Shown here in pieces: positions 17,366 through 26,508 of a DNA stretch of 64,000 nucleotides (positions are counted from its first letter, which is position 1; every line of letters starts with the position of its first letter). Where the stretch lies: positions 310,001 through 374,000 of the forward strand of contig NZ_BOSJ01000003.1 in the NCBI RefSeq assembly GCF_018403285.1, written 5' to 3'. This DNA comes from Paenibacillus sp. J45TS6 (GTDB lineage: Bacteria; Bacillota; Bacilli; Paenibacillales; Paenibacillaceae). The notes below the pieces were generated by a model. It worked only from the letters and a program-made list of their open reading frames with translations. It did not search any database and had not been told where the DNA came from. The translations under genes were made by a program, and so were the position numbers.

Positions 17366-18526
17366 TTGTCCCTTGAGCCCAAAGATCAGCATATTTCTGA
17401 ACAGGTTACATGTTGGAAGGATCAGGCTTTTCAACAAGCGGTTAAGAAAGTACTCATCACCTCGGAGCGAATCGGTGCGAATTTTCCACATGCCAGTCAT
17501 CAAGGGGCTTACGTGTTAGAAGAACCTGCATGGTGGACTGCTGGATTTTGGCCTGGTATGTTATGGGTTCTGTATGAAGGCAGCGGAGAACAGCAGTTTC
17601 GCAACATTGCAGAACAATGTGAGAATCATCTGGACAAGGTACTTGATGGCTATGAGCGGCTGGATCATGATATGGGATTTATATGGACACTTACAAGTCT
17701 AGCGAATTATAAACTGCATGGCGGTGAAGAATCTCGGCGCAGGGCTTTTAAAGCGGCTAATTACTTAATGGGTAGATTTAACCTCAAAGGGAATTACATA
17801 AGAGCGTGGAACCCATGGACACCGGGGGAGATAAACTCTGGACTTGCGATTATCGATTGTGCGATGAATGTACCTTTACTGTACTGGGCTTCTAGGGAGA
17901 GTGGAGATCCAAGGTATGCTCATGTAGCTAATGCACATATGAATACCGTCCTATCGCATTTTATTCGGCCTGATGGGTCGGTCCGTCATATCGTTCGGTT
18001 TGATCCAGATACAGGAGAAGTAGCAGAATATCTCGGGGGTCAAGGATATGCACCGGATTCGGCGTGGTCAAGAGGAAACGCTTGGGCTTTGTACGGTCTA
18101 GCTCTTGCCTATCATCATACCGGTAATGAAGCCTATTTGAATGCATCCAAACAAACGGCACACTTCTTTTTATCACAACTGCCTGATGATTCTGTACCTG
18201 CTTGGGATTTTCGAGCACCGGAAGATACCAGACACATCAAAGATTCTTCTGCTGGAGCATGTGCAGCTAGCGGACTTTTACTTTTATCAACACTTGTTCC
18301 TGAGTGGGAAAGGGCAGTTTACCGGCAGGCAGGGGAGCGGATTCTAGAGTCACTCTACAAAAACTATGGAGCATTTGATCATCCCGAGGAAGAAGGTTTG
18401 ATTATGCACGGTACGAGCCATTATCCCGAAAAACAAAATGTAGATGTCCCATTAATCTACGGTGATTATTTCTATGTGGAAGGTCTTGCTAGACTGCGTG
18501 GGAATCATCAGATTTTCTGGGAGTAG
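17366..18526 (+). CDS. Glycoside hydrolase family 88/105-like unsaturated glycuronyl hydrolase
   Basis: 386 residues from TTG at 17366, with AAGGAGTG seven bases upstream. An (alpha/alpha)6-barrel protein. WWTAGFWPGMLW (about residues 52-63), HDMGFIW (about 93-99) and SRGNAWALYG are family 88 landmarks; the two Asp residues in DHDMG and near APDSAWSRG fit the catalytic pair. These enzymes remove delta-4,5-unsaturated uronic acids from oligosaccharides left by polysaccharide lyases, by hydrating the double bond. No signal peptide, so it acts on imported oligosaccharides. No lyase or sugar transporter adjoins, which is unusual. Confidence 0.85.
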   Translation: MSLEPKDQHISEQVTCWKDQAFQQAVKKVLITSERIGANFPHASHQGAYVLEEPAWWTAGFWPGMLWVLYEGSGEQQFRNIAEQCENHLDKVLDGYERLDHDMGFIWTLTSLANYKLHGGEESRRRAFKAANYLMGRFNLKGNYIRAWNPWTPGEINSGLAIIDCAMNVPLLYWASRESGDPRYAHVANAHMNTVLSHFIRPDGSVRHIVRFDPDTGEVAEYLGGQGYAPDSAWSRGNAWALYGLALAYHHTGNEAYLNASKQTAHFFLSQLPDDSVPAWDFRAPEDTRHIKDSSAGACAASGLLLLSTLVPEWERAVYRQAGERILESLYKNYGAFDHPEEEGLIMHGTSHYPEKQNVDVPLIYGDYFYVEGLARLRGNHQIFWE

Positions 18527-18583
18527 GGTTCAGAATAAGGGAGCAGGGTTCGTAATAAATAAGAAAATAAAGGTGGACTCATC

Positions 18584-19813
18584 ATGACAATACATACAGA
18601 GTATACAAATAGATCTTGGCGTGCTGCCAAATTAGATCATTTAGGCTCATCCATATTTGCAGAAGTGGCAAGCTGGAAAGAAGAAGCGAAAGCAAATGGA
18701 AAAGACTTGATTGATCTTGGAATAGGCAGCCCTGATCAGGGGCCTTCCTCTTTTATACGTGAGACCCTAAGCAGGGAAGTGTTGAAAGAGGGAAGCTATG
18801 CGTACCCCAAATCGAGTGGAAGTGAAATATTCCTTACTACTGTGGCGAAGTGGATGAATCACCGATTTCAAGTTGATCTAAATTCGCAGACCGAAATTAT
18901 ATCGCTGATGGGCTCACAAGATGGTCTAGCTCATCTGGCTCAGGCCATCTGTAATCCCGGGGACTTAGCGATGGTCCCAAATCCAGGGTATCCCATTTAT
19001 TCTGGATCACTTGCTATTGCGGGAGTAAGAGCTTACGAAATTCCGCTTAAGGAAGACAATCAGTTTATGCCGGATTTGGATGCGATACCTGATGAGATAT
19101 GGGCAGAGGCGGTCTTTATACTGCTGAGTTTCCCTGGGAACCCGATAGCATCTGCTGCGTCGCAGGAGTATTTCGAAAAATTAATCGCTAAAGCGAGCAA
19201 GTGGAACGTTCTCATTGTACATGATATGGCCTACTCCGAAATGGGATTCGATGGTTATCGCCCGATGAGTATATTAAGTATACCGGGTGCCGCCAAAACT
19301 GCTGTGGAATTCCATTCCTTTTCCAAAAGTTTTCAAATGGCAGGCTGCCGGATTGCTTTTCTCGCTGGTAATGAACAAGCGATCCAGTCTTTAAGGATCC
19401 TCAAGGAAAATATCGATTATGGTGTATTTGAACCGATTCAGCAAGCTGCGGTCACAGCCTTGGAACAAGCCATCGCAGAGGGAGAAGATTATACAGGGCC
19501 AGCCCCGCTATATGAAGCCCGCCGTAATCTATTCGTTGATTTACTTGCAAAAGAAGGTTGGAATATTAAAAAACCATGTGCGACGATGTTTTTGTGGGCA
19601 GCGCTCCCTGAACCGTTTCGCGGGAAACCAGGGGTATGGAATTCAAGATCATTTGCTAAAGCATTATTACTTCACAGCGGGGTGACTGTCATACCTGGTG
19701 ATGCATTTGGCAGTGAAGGCGACGGTTATGTACGAATTGCACTTGTGCAAGAACAAGAGCGTCTGGAGGAAGCAGCAAGAAGAATTGGGGAATTTATTCG
19801 CAGTTATTGCTAA
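18584..19813 (+). CDS. Class I/II PLP aminotransferase
   Basis: 409 residues, fold type I. VPNPGYPIYSG, the substrate segment SFPGNPIAS (where most relatives read NPTG), HDMAYSEMGF, and the PLP lysine in HSFSKSFQMAGCR are visible. The opening LIDLGIGSPDQGP resembles the LL-diaminopimelate aminotransferase-like group, but Bacillota with the acetylase DAP route carry many such paralogues, so the substrate is left open. AAAGGTGG precedes the ATG. It lies 57 bp after the GH88 gene and may be read with it. Confidence 0.82.
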   Translation: MTIHTEYTNRSWRAAKLDHLGSSIFAEVASWKEEAKANGKDLIDLGIGSPDQGPSSFIRETLSREVLKEGSYAYPKSSGSEIFLTTVAKWMNHRFQVDLNSQTEIISLMGSQDGLAHLAQAICNPGDLAMVPNPGYPIYSGSLAIAGVRAYEIPLKEDNQFMPDLDAIPDEIWAEAVFILLSFPGNPIASAASQEYFEKLIAKASKWNVLIVHDMAYSEMGFDGYRPMSILSIPGAAKTAVEFHSFSKSFQMAGCRIAFLAGNEQAIQSLRILKENIDYGVFEPIQQAAVTALEQAIAEGEDYTGPAPLYEARRNLFVDLLAKEGWNIKKPCATMFLWAALPEPFRGKPGVWNSRSFAKALLLHSGVTVIPGDAFGSEGDGYVRIALVQEQERLEEAARRIGEFIRSYC

Positions 19814-19826
19814 TTGCTTGATCATG

Positions 19827-19852
19827 AGAATCCTGGTGACAGGATTCTTTTC
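19827..19852 (+). terminator. Terminator of the aminotransferase gene
   Basis: AGAATCCTG pairs perfectly with CAGGATTCT, loop GTGA, then TTTTCTT. Confidence 0.85.
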
Positions 19853-19917
19853 TTATCTAATGTAAAACTTTACTTGAAGTACTGCGTTATTATGAATAGA
19901 CAGAAAGGGGTAAGCAT

Positions 19918-20286
19918 ATGAAAAGAATCATCTTGGGAATTACTTGTGTATTCATTATTTTATTAGGGCTTCTACTCAGATCAAAAGTGCCCTTTATGGG
20001 TGATTTTTTATGGGCAGCGCTCATTTTCTTTTTGTTCTCCTTCGTTTTTTTGAATGTTCCTCGTAGATATCAATTCATTATTCCTTTATTATTCTGTTAT
20101 TTCATAGAATTTACTCAGTTAGTTCATGCTCCTTGGATCAATGAGCTCCGTGAAAATAGGTTCCTTCAGCTGATTCTAGGACATGGTGTTTTCGGTGTCC
20201 TGGATCTCATTGCCTACACTTCTGCAATTCTGGTATCTTACGTAATAACCGGTATTATAGAACGCCGTATTGTCCGGTATAACTAG
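19918..20286 (+). CDS. DUF2809 small membrane protein
   Basis: 122 residues with four hydrophobic segments. The segment GDFLWAALIFFLFSFVF and the later CYFIEFTQLVHAPWINELR fit the DUF2809 family, whose role is unknown. GAAAGGGG precedes the ATG. The gene is isolated between two terminators. Confidence 0.78.
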   Translation: MKRIILGITCVFIILLGLLLRSKVPFMGDFLWAALIFFLFSFVFLNVPRRYQFIIPLLFCYFIEFTQLVHAPWINELRENRFLQLILGHGVFGVLDLIAYTSAILVSYVITGIIERRIVRYN

Positions 20287-20336
20287 CAACAATGGAGATA
20301 GAATTAATTTATTAATGTAAGCATACATACGACGAG

Positions 20337-20369
20337 AAAAGCGATCGGTACTATACCAGTCGCTTTTTT
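20337..20369 (+). terminator. Terminator of the DUF2809 gene
   Basis: AAAAGCGAnnGGTA pairs with TACCnnTCGCTTTT and is followed by T residues. Confidence 0.78.
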
Positions 20370-20486
20370 CATTTTCAAAAATATGAAATAAAAGGAATTT
20401 ATTCTTGTTTAAGGTAGAAATTAGTTGTACTATATACATAGATTTACGATACATAGATTTACGAGGTATGAAAAGGGGATGTGAAA

Positions 20487-20816
20487 ATGTCTGTAAATAA
20501 GGAGCTCCTTAAGGGGAGTACAGTAATTCTGCTGCTCACTGTGCTAAATGAACGAGAAATGTATGGATATGAGTTGATCAAAGAAATTGAAAACAAGTCG
20601 GATCAGGTGTTTGTCATGAAAGAAGGGACTCTATACCCTATTCTCCACACCCTCGAGTCAGAAGGTCTGCTTAACGCTTACTGGAGTCAGCAGGATGGGC
20701 GTAAACGAAAATACTATCAGATTACAGATGAGGGAAAGAGAAAACTTCAGGAAAAGAAGAAAGAATGGATTCGGTTTCGTACAGCAGTCGATACTGTAAT
20801 AGGGGAGAGAGGATAA
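20487..20816 (+). CDS. PadR-family transcriptional regulator
   Basis: 109 residues from the ATG at 20487; a GTG two codons earlier is also possible but sits too close to the AAAAGGGG site. A winged helix with the PadR signature: LLTVLNEREMYGYELIKEIE, KEGTLYPILHTLESEGLL, and the wing GRKRKYYQITDEG. It lacks a long C-terminal dimerisation helix, as in PadR subfamily 2. One base separates it from the HAAS-SEDS gene, so the two form an operon; PadR genes often precede HAAS-domain membrane proteins that they regulate. Confidence 0.9.
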   Translation: MSVNKELLKGSTVILLLTVLNEREMYGYELIKEIENKSDQVFVMKEGTLYPILHTLESEGLLNAYWSQQDGRKRKYYQITDEGKRKLQEKKKEWIRFRTAVDTVIGERG

Positions 20817-20817
20817 C

Positions 20818-22149
20818 GTGCAGAACAGTGAAGAGAATGAAGTGGTTCAGCAATTTTTGGATCAAGTATGCCGCCATATTAAGGTCAAAAAGATGCACCC
20901 TGAAATCCGAGAGGAACTTACGAATCATATCGAGGATCGGATAGAGGAATTGCAGCTCCGAGGCAGTTCGAAAGAAACTGCGATACATAAGGCTATCGAA
21001 GAAATGGGATCTCCCGATGTGATTGGGAAAAGCATGAATGAAACCCATAAACCAGTGCTCAATTGGAGGATTGCCCTTATTGTTGCGACCATATCATTAA
21101 TTGGAGTTATTGGAGCAGTCAGTATTGACGTATCGGGTTCATCTCCTATTCCTGATTTGACGGCTAGAAAGACACTGCAAATGGGGATTGGAATCATATT
21201 TCTTGTGTGTTTTTATTTCTTTGATTATCAGAAGCTGAAGAAATATTCAGACCAAGTTTTTTTTCTTCTACTATTTATGAATGCATTTATCTTAATAAAT
21301 AGTCCTATGATTAATGGTGTTAAGGGTTATGTGATACTAGGTCCTTTCTCTATAAATATGTTATACAGCTCTGTTATATTGCTCTTGTTGGCACTTGCGG
21401 GAATGAAGCCGATAAAAGAAATGAACTGGATCCATACCATCCTGCACACTTTTTATCGAGTAGTTATCCCTCTATTAATTCTCACTTATATAGGCAATTC
21501 TGTACTTTACGGCGGTATAATGTACATGACTTTGTATATGATGTTGATGTGGCTCACCAAAAGAAATGTAAAACAGTTTGCCATCGTTACCATGATTCCT
21601 ACTGTAGCTTTGTTGTATTTTACAATGCCTCATTTCAATACAATCAAGGAAAGATTCATGCAATTTCTGCAACCGATAGAGGATAATGCCTATCTTCAGA
21701 TGAAATCAATGGAGGCAATCCGATCAGCAGGATGGTTTGGACAAGGATTTGCTTCCAGTAATCCCGGACTTGGTTATGTTCAAAGCGATTCTTTATTTCC
21801 TTATTTGATATACTGTTTTGGCTGGATTTTTGGCCTCATCACCATTATTCTGATCGGATTGTTCCTTGGATATTTAGTACAGTTACTATCCAAAGTCAAA
21901 GAATCATACGGCAGGCAACTTATTTGTGTCGTGTTGTTCTTTTTTACGATAAGATTTGCATGGCCTATACTTATGTCATTTGGATTTCTTCCGTTTGTAG
22001 GCATGGAATTACCCTTCATCGGCTATGGAGGAACGAATCAGTGGCTTGACTTATCAGCTATTGGACTAGTTCTATCTATATATCGCAGAAAAAATATGAT
22101 TCCTACGGCTGAATTTGCTTCTAGCCATCTTTCTTCATCTAAATTATAA
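20818..22149 (+). CDS. HAAS-domain/SEDS (FtsW/RodA-like) fusion membrane protein
   Basis: 443 residues from GTG. An N-terminal cytosolic helical domain (about 1-75; EEVVQQ..., HPEIREELTNHIEDRIEEL, IEEMGSPDVIG) matches the HAAS/permease-prefix type normally found next to PadR regulators. It is followed by about ten membrane helices of SEDS type: an outer-loop acidic YVQSDSLFPYL and the C-terminal GMELPFIGYGGTNQWLDL. The usual EE after the outer-loop Asp is missing (CFGWIFG). It may be a specialised glycan polymerase or flippase-like paralogue under PadR control. Activity is inferred only from fold. Confidence 0.8.
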   Translation: MQNSEENEVVQQFLDQVCRHIKVKKMHPEIREELTNHIEDRIEELQLRGSSKETAIHKAIEEMGSPDVIGKSMNETHKPVLNWRIALIVATISLIGVIGAVSIDVSGSSPIPDLTARKTLQMGIGIIFLVCFYFFDYQKLKKYSDQVFFLLLFMNAFILINSPMINGVKGYVILGPFSINMLYSSVILLLLALAGMKPIKEMNWIHTILHTFYRVVIPLLILTYIGNSVLYGGIMYMTLYMMLMWLTKRNVKQFAIVTMIPTVALLYFTMPHFNTIKERFMQFLQPIEDNAYLQMKSMEAIRSAGWFGQGFASSNPGLGYVQSDSLFPYLIYCFGWIFGLITIILIGLFLGYLVQLLSKVKESYGRQLICVVLFFFTIRFAWPILMSFGFLPFVGMELPFIGYGGTNQWLDLSAIGLVLSIYRRKNMIPTAEFASSHLSSSKL

Positions 22150-22218
22150 AATATTTGGGAGTCGCTGATTTACCGTTAGTTTCAAAAGTGATAGAATCTT
22201 TCTCGCATATAAACAAAT

Positions 22219-22270
22219 AGAAGAAGAAAAAGTGAAATCGTACTTTCGATTTCACTTTTTTCTTCTTCTA
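22219..22270. terminator. Long bidirectional terminator
   Basis: A stem of over 20 bp, AGAAGAAGAAAAAGTGAAATCG with its complement (one bulged T), loop of a few bases, between converging genes. Confidence 0.85.
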
Positions 22271-22328
22271 GAAGCAAGTTATTTCTGGAATCTTTATTAT
22301 GTAATGAAATTGAATTGATTAAATCGTC

Positions 22329-22898
22329 CTATTGTTCTTTTCCTTCGATGACAAGAATCGCTTTGTTCAAAGCAAAGGCAAAGATAAAGAACCCGACTGC
22401 ACTAAAAAGACCATCGAAATAAGGGAAATCTTCTAGTATAAGATCGGCATTTACAATCTCGAGCTCTTGTAATGCTTGCTTAAGAAGATAACTATCTAGA
22501 TTAAAAGATATAGTTCCTAGAATCAGAGTCGCTACTCCAAGTTTATAAAGGATGGATACATTCACTTTTTTAAAAAGCCCTTTTTTATCAATATTCTTTA
22601 TCAATCTGCTGATATACCAAAGAAAAAGGAGTGCCCATCCCATTAAAGAAATACTGCTAAGAAAAGATAGGGTAAGAAAAGAGGTGCTGCTATAAAGTTC
22701 GGGATGCTCGTAAAAGTAAAGATTTACATAAGAGAACACAGGTTCAAACGGTCCTAAAAACAAAGTAATCGGATGATCTGGGAACCACAGATGAAAGACG
22801 TGATCGATCACAGTAAAAATACCGCCAAAGACGGCTGTGATGTAAAATAAAATCATACAAAGAATGTAACTGGGCTTAAGCAACTTTCTTAATTTCAT
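22329..22898 (-). CDS. DUF2975-like membrane protein
   Basis: 189 residues from the ATG at 22898, which has AAAGGAG at the proper distance; the open frame extends 23 codons upstream without one. Four membrane helices. LIKNIDKKGLFKKVNVSILYKLG resembles the conserved cytosolic turn of DUF2975 (often followed by an Xre-type YozG regulator, which is absent here). Function unknown. Confidence 0.6.
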   Translation of the reverse strand: MKLRKLLKPSYILCMILFYITAVFGGIFTVIDHVFHLWFPDHPITLFLGPFEPVFSYVNLYFYEHPELYSSTSFLTLSFLSSISLMGWALLFLWYISRLIKNIDKKGLFKKVNVSILYKLGVATLILGTISFNLDSYLLKQALQELEIVNADLILEDFPYFDGLFSAVGFFIFAFALNKAILVIEGKEQ

Positions 22899-23012
22899 AA
22901 ATAAACTCCTTTTAGTAGTCTTGGTTGTCATATAAAACATCTTAAGCGATTCCTTAATGTTAAACAATAAATTCCAGAAGTTATTTTAACCCTCCTTTGA
23001 TAGGAAGTGATT

Positions 23013-23021
23013 TGTTATAAT
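23013..23021 (+). promoter_or_regulatory. Extended -10 promoter element of the Shango-like cassette
   Basis: TGTTATAAT (TGn-TATAAT) lies 27 bp before the first gene. The -35 region is poor: TTGATA is present but only 13 bp away. A GGAGG site sits at 23034-23038. Confidence 0.5.
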
Positions 23022-23047
23022 GAAATCGTGATGGAGGTATAGCCTTT

Positions 23048-25153
23048 ATGGATGATAATCAGAATAGGATTCAGCGAAGTGCAAATGGCGGGAAATCGAT
23101 CCCGAAACAGTCCATTCATCAGAAGAATGAGATTCGCTTTGCGGAATACGAATGGATGGATGAAGAGAAAGAAGCAGAGATTCCGAGGAGAAAAGATTTT
23201 TCTCATGCTCGGTCAGAACCTGAGAAAGAAGTTCAGGATCTTACTTATGTCCCTATTGACGCTGAATGGGACGGGCTTGATTTTCTAGATGATATGCAGG
23301 TGGACGACTGGAGTCCATGGAATGAGGAGATCAGTGAAGACGTCTTCTCAAGTAAGCAAGTAAAGAACAACAAGACTCCGGCTCCCTTATATAATAGGGA
23401 TGTTGATCCTGCTTTTGATATAGATAAAGTAAAACCTATCATTATGCCAGAAGATACCTTAAAACGAAAAGGGAACCTTGTCGTGTCTCCACAAACGTTT
23501 GAACGAGATGCAGATTGGGAAAAGCAGTTCATGTTCCTGACACGTGAGCAAACCTTTGTGAAGCAGGCAAGAGAATTTGAATCTGTTGTTTGTTCGGAAG
23601 CACCTTTTGTCTCTTATCGTGCCTACTGGCCAACCTATGAACAGATGAGTTCAGCCCAGAAGAGATGGTATTTTTATTGGCGTAAGGAAGTAAAACAAGG
23701 CAGATATCCAGATACAGATCTATCCTACTTGTTTCTCTATATTTATGAACTGATCCATGGTGTAGGATGGACTGCTCCTGAGGAAGGTCTCGCCTTACTG
23801 GACGAAGTCTGGTTTGGTTATGGAGAGCGCGAGAAGAAGATCGATACGTACATGCGAGAATGGATATTTGATTTTTGTTTAGTACACGGACTTGAAATGC
23901 CATATAAAGAGCTCATGGAAAAAATCCCACGCAAACTGTCTGATGAATTAAAGGAACGCGAATGGATGCGCAGGTTTACTTCAGATCCTTTAGATTTTTC
24001 TTGGGATATGCTTGCGATGTTATTAGATTATAATGCGGAACAGAGCAGCTTCTTCAAGGAACAAGGACGTAAAGAGATGAAAATCTATGCTCCTAAGGTG
24101 ATCGCCTTAGTTGATCGGTACTGGTTGAAAAAGCATGGGCTTCGTCTAATCCATCGTTTTTGGCCAGAAGAAGTGACAAGAAAGAGGATTCTATTCCGCA
24201 GTGCGGTGTATGATCATGATTTTTATGGAAAACACGCGGAAGTCAGGGTGTTTCCGATCAGCGAGCATCCTCCGCTTCGTGCCTATTTAACACAGCTGGT
24301 GCGTTATACGGAGAATAAGCTTCGTGAATTGATGGGGTTTAAAGGTCGACTTCGCGGAGTGAAGTTGGAATCCGAGGTGGAAGAGCTGGTAACCCGTTAC
24401 CTGAGAAGAGAAATAAAAGAACGCGAAGTACAAGCAGCGAAGAAAGCTCGTCCTGCGGTGACGATTAACACGAAGAAGTTAAGACGTTTACAGCAAGAGT
24501 CGGAAGAAGTACGGGAGATGCTGATGATCGATGATGACAATGCAGAAAATTCTGCTAAAGAAGCAGGTTATGTTGATACGCCGAGAAAGCAAGCTGCACC
24601 AATTCCAGGCAAACTGCAAACGATCCAAACGGAGATGAACTTTGACGGTTCTGTGCTATACAGCCCTCCACCTGCAGATGAAGATCAATCTCCTAATATG
24701 GAAATTTTGAAGGCAGAAGAGACTGACGTTGAAAGAACTGTCATAAAAAGTTCTGTCGTAGAAGAGACTGACGTGAAAACTATGGATGTAGAAACGAATG
24801 GTGCAGAATCGACTGGTGTAGAAACGACCGATGTAGAAATGAATTCAGTTATAAGTGGGGAACAGTCAGATTATCACTTCGTGTGGGATACCGACAATAT
24901 GGATGAAGAATGGCAGGAGCTGGCGGAGCGGTTAAATTCAGACCAACTGGAGGTTCTCTATATACTTAGGGATAAAAAAGGGTCTTCTGAGCTGCAAAAG
25001 ATCGCTACTAAGGCGGGATCCATGCCTGAACTAATGATTGAAGAAATTAACGAAATATCGATGGAGATTATTGGCGATATTTTGATTGATGGGGAAGAAA
25101 TTACAGAAGAATATATAGAAGCATTACAAACTTTGAGTTATACGGATGAATAG
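23048..25153 (+). CDS. sngA: TerB-N/TerB-C domain protein, SngA-like (Shango anti-phage system)
   Basis: 701 residues, soluble. An acidic, poorly ordered N-terminal part (1-155) precedes a TerB-N domain (about 160-390) with the strong signature RWYFYWRKEVKQGRYPDTDL and then LFLYIYELIHG. A basic helical segment spans about 430-500. A Thr/Val/Glu repeat linker spans about 557-598. A TerB-C-like domain ends the protein (about 620-695). TerB modules are associated with tellurite resistance and with phage defence. Two bases separate its stop from the GTG codon preceding the next gene, and the order TerB, BrxD-like ATPase, helicase is that of Shango. The name is given by architecture; no homology search was run. 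Confidence 0.75.
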   Translation: MDDNQNRIQRSANGGKSIPKQSIHQKNEIRFAEYEWMDEEKEAEIPRRKDFSHARSEPEKEVQDLTYVPIDAEWDGLDFLDDMQVDDWSPWNEEISEDVFSSKQVKNNKTPAPLYNRDVDPAFDIDKVKPIIMPEDTLKRKGNLVVSPQTFERDADWEKQFMFLTREQTFVKQAREFESVVCSEAPFVSYRAYWPTYEQMSSAQKRWYFYWRKEVKQGRYPDTDLSYLFLYIYELIHGVGWTAPEEGLALLDEVWFGYGEREKKIDTYMREWIFDFCLVHGLEMPYKELMEKIPRKLSDELKEREWMRRFTSDPLDFSWDMLAMLLDYNAEQSSFFKEQGRKEMKIYAPKVIALVDRYWLKKHGLRLIHRFWPEEVTRKRILFRSAVYDHDFYGKHAEVRVFPISEHPPLRAYLTQLVRYTENKLRELMGFKGRLRGVKLESEVEELVTRYLRREIKEREVQAAKKARPAVTINTKKLRRLQQESEEVREMLMIDDDNAENSAKEAGYVDTPRKQAAPIPGKLQTIQTEMNFDGSVLYSPPPADEDQSPNMEILKAEETDVERTVIKSSVVEETDVKTMDVETNGAESTGVETTDVEMNSVISGEQSDYHFVWDTDNMDEEWQELAERLNSDQLEVLYILRDKKGSSELQKIATKAGSMPELMIEEINEISMEIIGDILIDGEEITEEYIEALQTLSYTDE
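24715..24843 (+). repeat. Degenerate short in-frame repeats in sngA
   Basis: The linker before the TerB-C domain contains imperfect repeats of about five codons of the form T-D-V-E-x / T-G-V-E-x / T-N-G-A-E. The DNA is correspondingly repetitive (variants of GAAACGACCGATGTA). The copy number could vary between strains by slippage. Confidence 0.6.
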
Positions 25154-25167
25154 AGGTGAACGGCTTC

Positions 25168-26508
25168 ATGAAACAACTGAAAATACCAAAAAGACTAACG
25201 ACAGCGCTCGTCAATTCTTTAACCGCAGGGGTCGTGCCAAGAGTGGGTCTGGAACATATCGCGGTTGGACGTAAACCGGAGGTCGAATCGATCCTGAGAG
25301 ACATGGATAACATTGCGGAAGGCGGGGCTGCTTTTCGGCTGATAACAGGACGATATGGGAGCGGGAAAAGCTTTTTGCTGCAAATGATTCGGGGATATGC
25401 CATGGATCGTGATTTTGTAGTAGCTGATGCGGACTTATCTCCGGAGCGCCGCCTAGTGGGAACGAAAGGTCAGGGACTCGCAACCTATCGTGAGCTGATG
25501 ATGCATTTATCTACGAAAACGAGGCCTGACGGCGGTGCACTAGAGATTATGCTGCAAAAATGGATTGCTTCACTTCAGCAGGAAGTGATGATGAGCAGTG
25601 GTCTGCGTCCGGATGATCCGGCAATGAATGAAGCGGTCGAAATGAAAATTTACGCGGTAACGAGTGACATGCAGAACCTCGTACATGGATTTGATTTTGC
25701 TAAAGTTCTTGCCGCTTATTGGTCTGGATATAAACTTGCAGACGAGGACCGCAAAGCAGCTGCGCTGAGATGGCTTCGGGGTGAATTTCCTACGAAGACG
25801 GAAGCGCGCAAGGAGCTTGGTGTTGGCGTAATTATTGATGATGATAACTGGTATGACTATATGAAACTATGGTCTGAATTTGCTGCGAAAATTGGTTATA
25901 AAGGGTTGCTGCTCTTCATCGATGAAGGGGTTAATCTTTATAAGATAACAAACACAATATCGCGGCAGAGTAACTATGAGAAACTGCTAACCATGTTCAA
26001 TGATACGATGCAAGGGAAAGCAGAACATTTGGGGATTTATATGGGCGGAACTCCGCAATTTGTTGAAGATGAAAGAAGAGGACTTTTTAGTTATGATGCC
26101 CTGCGCTCAAGACTGATCGATGGACGATATGGCGGCGGTGCGCTCAAAACGTACACTTCACCCATTTTGAAGCTAGACTTGTTGTCTCATGAAGAGATTC
26201 TCATCTTGCTGCAAAAACTGCGTGATATTCACGCGATGCATTTTGGATATGAAGCACAGCTGAGCGATGAACAGTTGATTGCTTTTATGCAAGCCGCAGT
26301 AGGACGCCTTGGAGCAGAAGAAATGCTGACGACACGGGAAGTGGTCAGGGACTTTATGGATCTTCTTCATACCTTACATCAGCATCCGGAAGCAACATTT
26401 GAAGGTTTGCTCGGTGAGAAAGAAGCAGTATCTGCCGGCAACCAAAAAGTGAATCATTCTACGAACAAGGACGATCTGGATGATTTATTCTCGGAGTTTG
26501 AACTATGA
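25168..26508 (+). CDS. sngB: BrxD-like (DUF2791) ATPase, SngB-like (Shango)
   Basis: 446 residues from ATG 25168, which is spaced correctly from GAGGTG; GTG 25156 is an alternative. The opening PRVGLEHIAVGRKPEVE is typical of BREX-type BrxD/DUF2791 ATPases. Walker A GRYGSGKS is at residues 61-68 and Walker B LLLFIDE ends at Asp251-Glu252. A C-terminal helical lid follows (about 330-420). It would couple ATP hydrolysis to remodelling of the TerB/helicase complex on DNA. The gene overlaps the helicase by 4 bp (ATGA). No other BREX genes are present, so it is not part of a BREX locus. Confidence 0.8.
   Translation: MKQLKIPKRLTTALVNSLTAGVVPRVGLEHIAVGRKPEVESILRDMDNIAEGGAAFRLITGRYGSGKSFLLQMIRGYAMDRDFVVADADLSPERRLVGTKGQGLATYRELMMHLSTKTRPDGGALEIMLQKWIASLQQEVMMSSGLRPDDPAMNEAVEMKIYAVTSDMQNLVHGFDFAKVLAAYWSGYKLADEDRKAAALRWLRGEFPTKTEARKELGVGVIIDDDNWYDYMKLWSEFAAKIGYKGLLLFIDEGVNLYKITNTISRQSNYEKLLTMFNDTMQGKAEHLGIYMGGTPQFVEDERRGLFSYDALRSRLIDGRYGGGALKTYTSPILKLDLLSHEEILILLQKLRDIHAMHFGYEAQLSDEQLIAFMQAAVGRLGAEEMLTTREVVRDFMDLLHTLHQHPEATFEGLLGEKEAVSAGNQKVNHSTNKDDLDDLFSEFEL

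Noticed and set aside
18584-19813. LL-diaminopimelate aminotransferase (dapL)
   Set aside because: Only the general group fits; the NPTG segment is altered and no lysine gene is nearby.
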